Source: Tolypocladium sp. Sup5 PDA-1 (Eukaryota > Ascomycota > Sordariomycetes > Hypocreales > Ophiocordycipitaceae). From it: DNA of 64,000 nt. Below the pieces are notes generated by a model. That model saw only the letters and a list, made by a program, of their open reading frames with translations. It ran no database searches and had not been told where the DNA came from. Positions 47,763 to 56,719 of the stretch are shown one piece after another; positions within the stretch are counted from its first letter, which is position 1, and every line of letters begins with the position of its first letter. The DNA is taken from contig JPHH03000001.1 of NCBI GenBank assembly GCA_000750105.3, forward strand, positions 806,001-870,000. Direction: 5' to 3'. Position numbers and translations under genes: made by a program.

Positions 47763-47870
47763 AAGGCTTCACATGTTGTTGGTCTCCGAGGCTGCCTATG
47801 TGCCTCGAGCACTCCGTAGGTAGGTAAGCCCTCGGAGACCATGCATGTCCTCGGGAGCTTGTGAAGCCTT
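47763..47870. repeat. Imperfect inverted repeat (hairpin)
   Basis: Two pairs of 11-bp perfect complementary arms are nested. AAGGCTTCACA at 47763-47773 pairs with TGTGAAGCCTT at 47860-47870. GGTCTCCGAGG at 47781-47791 pairs with CCTCGGAGACC at 47830-47840. Internal unpaired parts are 7 and 19 bases and the loop is 38 bases. Confidence 0.8.
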
Positions 47871-48888
47871 CGCCTTGATCCGTGTCAATGCGAATGTGGT
47901 CAACGGTGAATAGGTGAATATGTAGATGGTTGATGGCGCGCCCTGGCCATAGCCCGTAGATACACGTCCACGGCCCTCTAGTGGACCTCCATCATGGGCG
48001 CTTGGCCTAGCTTCCAGCCCAAGCCCTCTCTTCCTCGGCCAGTGAGACCACGTCCCTCTCGTTGGAAATCTTTTCAATCCTTCAACTATAGACAGGCGAA
48101 GTAATTGCCCTCAGCTCTCCATCTTCCTCCTTTCCAATACCTCTCTCCTTCCGCACACACTCAAGGCCTTGGGGGGTAGACAAAAAGGGGGGCGGCAAAT
48201 AGAAAGAAAAAGATATGCCCGATGGGGCAAACGGGCGACATCCAAACAGGCACCAGGACCAACAATCCATGCTCGTGCGTCGAGAAGCGGTGTTTTTGTT
48301 TATTCGAGACTCGAAGAGAGAGTGTAACAGCCAGGCCGAGAAAGGGCTCAGCCGAGACCCCCAAACACCTCCTGCTGGCCTCGACATTATTTCAACATGT
48401 TGCCGGGAGACGGATAAGAAAAGGCGTTGATGCCGCAAAGAGGAGACGCCTCCCGAAGCCTCCCCCGTCAGCGGCAGTGGCGGTGCGAAAGAGCAAAAGT
48501 CATAGAATTTGTGTAACGTGTGTAAATGTCGTGAATACCTAGCGCCCCAGAATATGCCTCTTTTTGTTCATACGCCATTCGCCGATTCGGGAACTGGATG
48601 TGGTTTCGTTCGTTGCTTGGATGCTGCGTCGTCGTGTAGCAGACACGGTAGGGCCTCCTTGCCATCGTCAATCGCTCAAGAAAATCATCTCTCCTCCTGC
48701 TGGCAGCGTCATTTTCCGTCATGATCCGTTCCTCGTTCGTCTCGCGTGGGGGGCCGAGCGGGCTGGCGGACGATGTCGATGGTCGAGCAGGAAAAAACAT
48801 GACCCCTCATCTGCCACCACCACCGCCGCAGCCCGTGACCCCATCTCAGGGTCCCACAGAGGCCATCGTCGAGTGACGACGCAGCCGC

Positions 48889-49734
48889 TCATAATACCAC
48901 GCACTTGGATTTGCTCTTTTCGCCGTCCTTGCTGCGTCGGTACCGCGGCGTCTCGCGCTCGCGGCCGCCAATGTCGCCGTTGCCCGTGCGCGAGCGGCCG
49001 CTGGAGCCGGCGGGCGGGCGTGACGCCTGCTGTCGCTGGCGTCGCAGGATCCTGACAACGTCGTAGAAGGCCTTCTCGACATTGATGCAGTTCTTGGCCG
49101 ACGCCTCGACGAATTCGCAGCCCAGCTCGCGGGCCAGGGCGTGCCCCTCTTGCGTAGAGACCTCGCGCTCCGTGACTCTATCACTCTTGTTGCCCACGAG
49201 CATGATGGGCACGGGCAGTTGGGGGTTGGCGGCGGATAAAGGCGAGCCAGGGTAGGACGGCGAGGATGCGCACGACTCCTTGACGCGCTGGATCTGGTGG
49301 TGGAATCGCTTGATGCGGGTAAAGGACGAGCGGGAGGAGATGCTGTACACGAGGACGAAGCCCTCGCCATCGCGGATCCATTGATCTCGCAGCGCCGTGT
49401 ACTCTTCTTGGCCGGCCGTGTCGAGGACCTCGAGCATGCATGGCTGGCCATCTATGACGACCTGCTTGCGGTACGAGTCTTCAATTGTCGGGTCGTACTG
49501 GCGCAGCGTTCGTCAGCCCGAGTTTATCATGGAGGTGGATGGGTGATGGAGCTGCCGGCCCCCCACAAGCGCGCGATGCGAGAGGGGAACGGGAGATCGC
49601 TCGCTCGTGATAACAAGGAAAAAACTCACAGTCTCGACAAAGTGTTGCAGACACAGCTGGATGGTAAGCGCCGTCTTCCCCACGCCGCCATCTCCTAAAA
49701 CCACCAGCTTGTAGAGCACCATGCGACCCGCCAT
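48889..49734 (-). CDS. Ras-family small GTPase (ras-2 type)
   Basis: Two exons, 49734-49630 and 49497-48889, across a 132-bp intron, give 237 residues. A membrane-bound molecular switch. Landmarks: P-loop LVVLGDGGVGKTALT (Asp where H-Ras has Ala11), switch I YDPTIEDSY right after the intron, switch II LEVLDTAGQEEYTALRDQW, NKSD for base recognition (Cys in NKCD replaced by Ser, as in this fungal group) and EASAKN. Between switch II and NKSD there is an insert of about 20 residues (around SSPSYPGSPLSAANPQ), typical of Neurospora ras-2-type proteins. The C-terminus is Arg/Lys-rich and ends CVVL; a Leu at the end favours geranylgeranylation. It should act in growth, conidiation and morphology upstream of cAMP or MAPK signalling, by family. 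The 5' side is a 5.4-kb noncoding region. Confidence 0.95.
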
Positions 49735-52700
49735 GATTGCGGAAAAGTCGTTGTGTGGGCGGCGGAGGAGCTGAAGCCAAGTCGACCGACGGGGAGCTGT
49801 CCTCGGCGGGGACAGTCGAGGGACAGAGGAGGGGGTCTGCGCAGAGGCAACGACGGGGCCGATGCGAAGACGGGACCGGGAGCACGCGGGCAGCGAAGCG
49901 CAGCGCAGCGAGTTTACAGTCCTGCGTCAATGGAGAGCGGTGCGGTCGCCTCGGTCGGGGATGTTTGCTCCAGCCTCTCAGCACAAGACGCACTCTTGGA
50001 GAAGACGGTAGCAAGCAGGTTGTTGCTTAGGCGTCCTTGTTGGTGGGAGCTGCTTCTTGGGCAGGCAGAGAGGGTCGGGGTGGGGACTGTGGACTGCGAG
50101 CGGGTCCGGCTTTGCAGCGTAGCGCAACTCAGGTAGGGAACGCGCGCGACCGACGAGAGCCACAGAAGAGCGCGGGCTGGTATGGTTGGATGGCGGACGG
50201 GCGAGCGCTGATAGGAGCGCAGCAGGCGAGCGAGAACGGCGAGAACGGCGAGTCGGCGACAGAGGCAGGCCGTGGCCGGGTTCCAGCAAGGTAGGCACTC
50301 GTGGGCGTGCAAGGCAAAGGTTAGCCAGCGAGAAGAGGGGTGGAGGCGGCGCGGATAGCACAGGATAGGCCGGGTAGGGTAGAGTAGCTTGAGTAAGGTA
50401 GGTTGGTGTGGACAGGCAAGACAGGATAGGTCCAGAGCCTGGCGTGCTTGTGCTTGTGCTTGTCGACGATCCCAAGCAAAGGGTGGTTCCTCTTTTTATT
50501 AGTCGCTGCGGTCCCGGGTTGGCTGGGTCCTCTTTTCGGGGTCGGTTTATCGATGGGCTCTCCTGGACGAGGCGACGATGATGATGCTGATGCGGAAGAT
50601 GAGTTGGCGGACGGAGTAGAGGCAGGACGGATAACCCAACGTATCCGGAGCGGAGGGCAGCCTGGGTCGGATTGGATTGGTCAAGATGCTGGAGCATGCA
50701 CGCGCAACGAACACCTGGAACCCAGACTGGAGAGCCGCCTCGGTCAATGCGGCGTGGCTGGCAGGGCTTGCGTGCTGCACAATCTGGCGCTGCGAGTGCA
50801 GAAGTGTCAAGTTCCAATCAATGTTTTGCGAGGGAAAATGGCGAGTGGCGTTGCCGGGGGTGGTTGGGGGTGGTGGAGGACTGGACTCAGGGCCAGGAGT
50901 CGAGGGCATGGCAATGTGGATGATTCGAGGTTGGAAGTGCGACGCCTGTCTGCGCAGCGGAGCCCCGATGCGCCTCCCTCTGTAAGCCCCCTGCAGGCCC
51001 TGCTAGCGGCTTGTAGGGGAGCCGTAGGGGGCGAGCCGCCGCTGGACGGGGCCAGGCTGCCCGGGATGGAGCTGGAGGGGTTGAGGGGCAAGCGGGTCGC
51101 CTCCAGCCCTCCAGGGGCTCTTTGGAGAGGACGAGCCAGCACTGGCGGCAGGGATAAGATGCCTCCCGACCTGGGCATTCTGCGAGTCGTCGATGTGAGG
51201 ACCAGAATGGATGACTTGTCGGTGCTTTTTTTCCTTTCCTACATTCCCCGCGCCTGCTTCTGCTTCTTCGGCAGCATCCTCCAATAGAAACGGGGACGTT
51301 GGCCATTACGGCAGCAAGCAGGAATTCGGCAGCAGCACCAGTCAGCGTGGAAGTCTTTACGAGTACGACGACGTCGACCGGCCAAGCCAACAGACCCTCT
51401 TCAGGGTCCATCCATTCCTCTTTTGCTACCCAAGACCGAGCAAGCGAGCAAGCGAACCAGGTTATTGCGTTCATCGTTGCATGCCCGGAAACCGTGTTGC
51501 GGGGATCGGACATCTCTCCCAGATTAGGTTCCCAAGTTCCATGGCGGCATCGGCAAGAAGCAGAGACATGGACCTTGGTCACGAATGGGCATCGCGAGAC
51601 CACCTCTGGTGGCGCTGCTGCTTCTTTTCTTTTGGGATCTCGCACATGTCTCGTGCGCAGATTCAACGTCTGCGCCGTAAAGAGGTTATACTTGGCGCCC
51701 GCGAGCACCAGCACGTCTCGGCTCCGCAAGCACCGCTCACACCCGGCCGGATGTCCGTTCGCGCGCGCGCCGCCCTTGATGATCTACTGTGCTATGGCTA
51801 GCCGTCTTCGTCACTACCACCGCGTACGAGTAGGTAAAGCAGACGTGCTTCCCCCGAATGCAGCGGATCCGACTCGTGGTCAAGCCCCCTTTCCCGGTAG
51901 TCTGCGCGGCCATTTTTATCACCATGGATGCATCTCTGCGGCCCACGAAGCAGCCAAGCGGGGTCCAGCAGAGCGGTTGCAGCAGCAGCTTTGTGGGCCA
52001 AGGTTGGGTTGCCGTCTCTCTCTGTCTCTCTCTCTGTCTCGCGCCTGTGAGTTGGGAGCCACACCGGAGCAGTTGTCGCTTGCCTGTTTTCTGGGGGCTG
52101 GAAGCACAAAAGAAACAAATACGACGACGAATGGAGCAGCATATCCCGGCCTGAATTGCCGTCTATTTTGGACCAGACTTTGTAGTGCATCAGCTTTCGC
52201 TGTAGCTCTGCGGCTATATGTACCTTACCCTGGACCAACAAGAGGTCGAGAAGGGCAATCGCGGATGGTCCAGAGTCCAGACACTTTCCTACCGGTTCTT
52301 CTTCTCCTCTGTCCTCTCCCTCCCCTCCTCTCGTCTCCTCTCCTGTCCCTTTTGCGCTCCCCGGCCCTCTCGCCATCGCTCAGTGGTTCGGACTCAGAAT
52401 CCCCCTCCCGCCTCTCCAACAAGCCAGCCGCCGTTGCCCGAGTCTGCCCGCCTTCGCTCGTCTCATCCGCCCGGCCCGTTCGCTCTACGGACGGCGCATG
52501 TACCTGCGCCCTCGGAGCTTGGTCGCATCAAGTGCCTACTTACACGGTCGACGGAAAGGCGCTGAAGGCAGGCAGCCGAGGTAGGCGACGTGCTTCTGTG
52601 AACACGGGCAAACGGCTCGGTATGTCTGCTCCGTCACGGCACGCCGCAGCCAGCGCTCAGCAAATCATCGAGATAATACCGTACAACCACACACAGCTCT

Positions 52701-55188
52701 CCGCCGTTGCAGAGCGAGCTTAGTCTGTTGGCCCATGGCGCTGGAGGCGAGACTGCCTTGCCTTATTAGGGCCCAGCGTATCGTGGCCCACTGATGAGGA
52801 ACTGGCCAGCATGGGTTTTCCGTCGAGTCGAGTCGAGCTTTCGTCCCAACACGACGGCTACTCGACGATGATGAAACCCCTACGGACTGCTCGTACATAC
52901 TAGGTAGCTGGTCAGATTCCGCCATGTTCCGTACCATACCCTAACGAGACGGCCCAGCACACTTGTCACCACGCAGCTTCCACAGCCCGCAACGCCTCCG
53001 GCTCGGATGTCGTCCCGCGGCTCGTCACCGATGCGTGCGCGCGCATGGCCGTAGCCAACGAGAGGCCCGGACAGCGATGGCCTGGGTTATTGCTGGCACA
53101 CGGCTTACTGCCGCTCGTCCAGTCCAGAGCCGTGCCGCAACAGTGGGCCAACGAGGGTCCATCCACAGCCTGGACGAAGGTGACGTGGTTGGATGCCGCC
53201 TCCGTCCTCCAGGCCCCACCATCGTCCAGTTCGACGCCGTCAACTCTCACCTCAGAGTCAGCGGTGGTGGGCGGGCGGCTTGCGCCTCGCCCAGATGTCT
53301 CTCCCTCGCGTCACGGCCACGCTCCTCTCAGCTGCCCTCGGTGAGACATGCAACACCATCCTCTCTGCCGGCGCCGGGGCAGCGCGTGTCTCAACCCACG
53401 CGCCGCCGCTATCCCGTCCCTCGGGAGCGGTCGGCCGCATAACACAGGGTAGAGCCCGTCAGCCAGTCCCAGCGCTCTGGAGCCGATATAAAGGCTAGGT
53501 AGGCGAGAGCCACGCCGACGGCCCTCTTATTACAGGGCCCCTGTCCCAGGAAGAGACTCGACATTTCCGTTCCTAGGAATACAGTATTAGACACAGCCCG
53601 GTCTCTCTGGAAGCCTGGGGGCTCGAGTGTCTCACCGTCCTTTCTACGGGATCGGCCATATCCAAGACACCACGAGCTGGCTGTCTCAAAGCCAGCCCGC
53701 CATGGCGCTCTCGACGGCTTCCTGCGCAGCTTAGTCGCTCCCTTGCCATGATGCTGCGCAATCACACACTCGGTATGCGACATTTTGCTGGCAGCCTGGC
53801 AGCTCACTTGGGACGCCAGGGAACAGCACCGCCTCTGTCGGGCCATCGATGGCACCCATTCTCAAACGGGCGTATGAAGACACCCGAAGCGCCAGCTCAT
53901 GACCGCAAGAGGTGCCAGCCGCCGCCATGGATGCAAACGTTGTCCGAGCGTCGGCCGCGCAAAGTCCCCGTTGCTCCGAGACGACTGGGCAGCGGTAGGT
54001 GACGAGGGGAAACCGCAGAAACTCGTGCATCTTGTCTGGCGATGGGTACCATTTGCGTTCCGTCCCGTCTTCCGAGGAGGCTATCAACCGCTAGCAGATA
54101 CAGTACAGCAGTGCTTAGGCCCGGAGATCCAAGCACAACGACGCACGCCCTTCTGGCTATATTGTCGAATCACTCTTGCCGCTTCGAAATCTTCGACGAC
54201 TTATAGGTAGAGTATCGAGCATCCCAGCAGCGCACTGCCACCCCTCGTGAGGCAGCCATCTCTCCATGCTGAAGCAACGTTTCCGTGATACAGCAACCGA
54301 GGCGAGAGACCAAGATAACACGTCACACCGGTTACCAGAACTGCACTGTGTCGCACAAAACCCCTCCCCCGCGAGTCTCCTTCGTAGCTGAGTGACAATT
54401 GGGCCTTGGCGAAGGCAATTTCAGGAGAACTGACCACGGCGAAGCACGTCCTTGCGACGTTGTTGTCGATGCGAGGCGCGGTCAGCATCATACCGCGTCT
54501 GCTTCGTACACCTCGGATCATCTCGTGCAATGTCCTAATGGCATACGGGCGGCTCGAGTCCGCTGTGCTTGGGGACTCATACCTGTGCCAACACATTGCA
54601 GCTCTAGTTACACAAGAGTGCTGGCACACGGCCCGCGCAAAGGATTCTCTGGCTCAACGCCGACAACAAGGGTGTTTGTGGGCAACGCTTGGCAAGTACG
54701 AATACAGTAGTACCTGTTCGTCGGCTGCTCCATCGGCAACTCGGGGGCGGCTAACATCAGCTTTACGTGACAAGGGCTCTCTTGCATGAGGCATCTCGCA
54801 TATATTCCTGCCTTGGACGTAACTACTACTTGACCATAGCACAGCCCGAGCCTCACCGTCTACTCTAGGTACTTTGTATGTACGGAGTAGTCAGTGCGGC
54901 CAACGACCTGCGATATCAAGTCGGGTTCCCCTCCAACCACCCCCCGGACCACCGTCGGACATGTCGCATTCCCTGGCCCATGTTGAGTGAGTGATATACT
55001 CCGTGCCGTATGTACGAATTTCAAAGTGCGTACGAGTATGGCATGCATGTCATACGCATGCCATAGCCTGAGCCCACACCCGGGTATGTTGAAGAGACCC
55101 TGGGCATGAAACAGCATTCGGATATGACGGAACGAGCCGTGCCAGGTCAGGGCTCTCACGCCGCACCCAGGGATGTGATATCCTTTCA
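49735..55188. other. Large gene-free region upstream of ras
   Basis: 5.4 kb with no gene I can support. Long frames exist (for example 51299-52723 plus, 474 codons; 50448-51287 plus and 49978-50817 minus, 279 codons each), but they start with TTG or similar, are rich in low-complexity Ser/Pro/Leu/Cys and mirror each other on opposite strands, as expected in GC-rich DNA. The left part is the ras promoter and leader. A CT dinucleotide-like tract is at 52013-52042 and a longer pyrimidine tract at 52296-52353. TACGAGTA motifs at 51358 and 51825; TACGGAGTA at 54881. Confidence 0.45.
52013..52042. repeat. CT-rich microsatellite (CTCTCTGT type)
   Basis: An imperfect (CT)n run with regular G interruptions, read directly from the plus strand. 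Confidence 0.8.
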
Positions 55189-55998
55189 TCAAATGCCCTG
55201 CAATCGACGAGCCAGGCTGACAAAGCCATCCTCTTGCTCTGAAATCCATACATCCACCCACTCGCGGGCTTGTTGATACTTCTCGTCGTCTTTTCCCCAC
55301 CTTTCCTCCTGAGGCCTCTCTACGTAGATGGTCCGCAGGCCGCAGGAACGTGCCGCTTGCAGGTCGCCCAGGTGCGCAGCGACCATGGCCACCTCTGAGG
55401 GCTCGAGGCCGAGCTCTCGCGCGGCGCCGAGGTACGTGGCCGGGTTGGGTTTGTAGGCGCGAAACGTCTCGGCAGAGAGCAGCATGTGGAAGCCCAGCGA
55501 GCCGAAGTCGTCGAGGTCGCGCAGCAAGGCGACGTTGCCGTTAGACAGGGTCGCCGTGATCAGTCCGCCCTCGGCGCCGAGTGCACTCAGTCCATCGGCG
55601 GCGTCAGGCCACGGACGCAGCCGGTGCCACACCAGGCTGAGGGACTCAACCTCGGCGGGCGAGTACAGGCCGTCGAGGCCCCAGCCGCGCAGCAGGTCAG
55701 CGAGGCTGTCGCGGTGGTGCTCGTCGACGGTCTTCCAGGCGTCGCGGGCCGGGTCGAAGGAGCGCGTGAAGGCGCCGTACGAGTCGAGCCAGGCCTGGGC
55801 GAAGCGGGCCCAGTCGTCGGGGCCGAGGCGCTCGAGGCGGGAGCGCAGGGCGGGCGGGAGGTCGGGCGCGGCGTGCTTGCGGTGGGCGCGGAGGGCGAGC
55901 TCTTCGGTGACGGAGGTACGCCAGTCGACGACGGTGCCGAAGACGTCGAACGTGAGGCCCTTGACGCGGGAGAGGGGGGAGAGCGCTCCGGGGGACAT
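55189..55998 (-). CDS. Haloacid dehalogenase, type II (HAD family)
   Basis: A single exon of 269 residues. A HAD-superfamily hydrolase of the L-2-haloacid dehalogenase group. Motif I is LTFDVFGTVVDW with the nucleophile Asp18; motif II is ATLSNGN; motif III is the Lys in RAYKPNPATY; motif IV is MVAAHLGDLQAARSCG. FDVFGT followed by VDW and an AAH-x2-D motif separate this group from phosphatases, which use DxDxT. The cap domain lies between motifs I and II. Known relatives remove halide from 2-haloalkanoates, but fungal members often have unknown natural substrates. Two TGASTCA sites occur 62-68 and 144-150 bp upstream of the start. No targeting signal seen. The gene stands alone between two large noncoding regions. 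Confidence 0.92.
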   Translation of the reverse strand: MSPGALSPLSRVKGLTFDVFGTVVDWRTSVTEELALRAHRKHAAPDLPPALRSRLERLGPDDWARFAQAWLDSYGAFTRSFDPARDAWKTVDEHHRDSLADLLRGWGLDGLYSPAEVESLSLVWHRLRPWPDAADGLSALGAEGGLITATLSNGNVALLRDLDDFGSLGFHMLLSAETFRAYKPNPATYLGAARELGLEPSEVAMVAAHLGDLQAARSCGLRTIYVERPQEERWGKDDEKYQQAREWVDVWISEQEDGFVSLARRLQGI

Positions 55999-56059
55999 GC
56001 TGGCGTGAGGGTGGGAATGTTACCCTGTTGCTGTGGTCGTGGTTGTGTCTGGTGAAGTT

Positions 56060-56066
56060 TGACTCA
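56060..56066. promoter_or_regulatory. TGACTCA site upstream of dehalogenase
   Basis: A perfect bZIP (Gcn4/CPC-1 or AP-1 type) site, 62-68 bp before the dehalogenase start codon. Paired with a second site at 56142. Confidence 0.3.
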
Positions 56067-56141
56067 CGAGGAGACGGGACAGTGAGGTGAGGTGATGTCG
56101 TCACTTACACCGCGGTGAGGGTTCGGGTATAGTTGCTGTGT

Positions 56142-56148
56142 TGAGTCA
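56142..56148. promoter_or_regulatory. TGAGTCA site upstream of dehalogenase
   Basis: A second perfect TGASTCA, 144-150 bp before the dehalogenase start codon. Two such sites within 90 bp are more than expected by chance but not decisive. Confidence 0.3.
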
Positions 56149-56593
56149 CCGCTGTCACATGACAACGCGCCGATGGCAAGGCAGAATGGATCATGAGCAG
56201 TTCGACGTGGAAGAGGTCACGTAAAACGAATGAAAAATGAATGAGAAATGTCTCAGCATTACACCTTGATGGCTCGGCAGTCAGTGATGTGTTTCTCTGT
56301 GTTGCGGTATTGACTCTGCCAGGGCGGTATAGGGTAGGTCAATCGGGAACCGACAGGCGCGGACTGACATTGACGGATGCGCGAAGTGCTCGTGTGCTAG
56401 AATCGCTCTTGCAGATCTGGATACTGTAATGTTTTGATAATGGTCATATGTTGAACCTTTCCCGGAATAAGAGCCGTCCTGTCCGAGTATGAATAGGGAC
56501 GGAATTCGATATCCGAGCCTCACCTATATCTGCTTGAGAAACACACGAGGCTCAAAGACACAGCAAACATTTCTTTCACTCAACTATCCCACA

Positions 56594-56719
56594 ATGAGGA
56601 TGCAACTATTCATGGTACTCGGGGTGCTCTGGCAAGTAAACGATGGAAACGCTATTATCCCGTGCTGCACCGTTGACTACGCGGGTAGTGTCCATGGCTG
56701 CGAGGTTGACCCCTCGTGA
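56594..56719 (+). CDS. Possible tiny secreted peptide, 41 residues
   Basis: An ATG frame of 41 codons. It begins MRMQLFMVLGVLWQ, a short hydrophobic stretch that could act as a signal peptide, followed by a Cys-containing part (PCCTVDYAG, HGCEVDP). A GTGAGG donor-like sequence overlaps the end, so a further exon is possible. It matches no family I know, and a chance frame is the likelier explanation. Confidence 0.12.
   Translation: MRMQLFMVLGVLWQVNDGNAIIPCCTVDYAGSVHGCEVDPS

Larger units (their letters stand above)
45629..48888. other. Intergenic between convergent genes, repeats only
   Basis: 3.3 kb between the 3' ends of the OPY2-like and ras genes. A gap this long between convergent genes is unusual in this window. 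It holds an AT microsatellite at 47425-47448 and an imperfect hairpin at 47763-47870. An ATG frame at 48800-48468 (minus, 110 codons) lies just past the ras stop on the same strand; it is mildly protein-like but has no domain. No RNA gene recognised. Confidence 0.45.

Noticed and set aside
48468..48800. 110-codon ATG frame just past the ras stop
   Set aside because: It lies in the expected ras 3' untranslated region on the same strand, with no domain. It would need a transcript of its own.
49978..50817. 279-codon minus-strand frame upstream of ras
   Set aside because: Ser/Pro/Leu-rich translation of the pyrimidine-rich ras leader; no domain. A plus-strand frame of equal length (50448-51287) overlaps its right half.
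51299..52723. 474-codon plus-strand open frame
   Set aside because: It starts at TTG, has no domain, is full of low-complexity Ser/Leu/Pro and passes through a CT microsatellite. Long chance frames are expected in GC-rich DNA.
54201..54789. Overlapping, mildly protein-like frames on both strands
   Set aside because: Each has a non-ATG start and no domain, and both strands look equally plausible, which points to chance.
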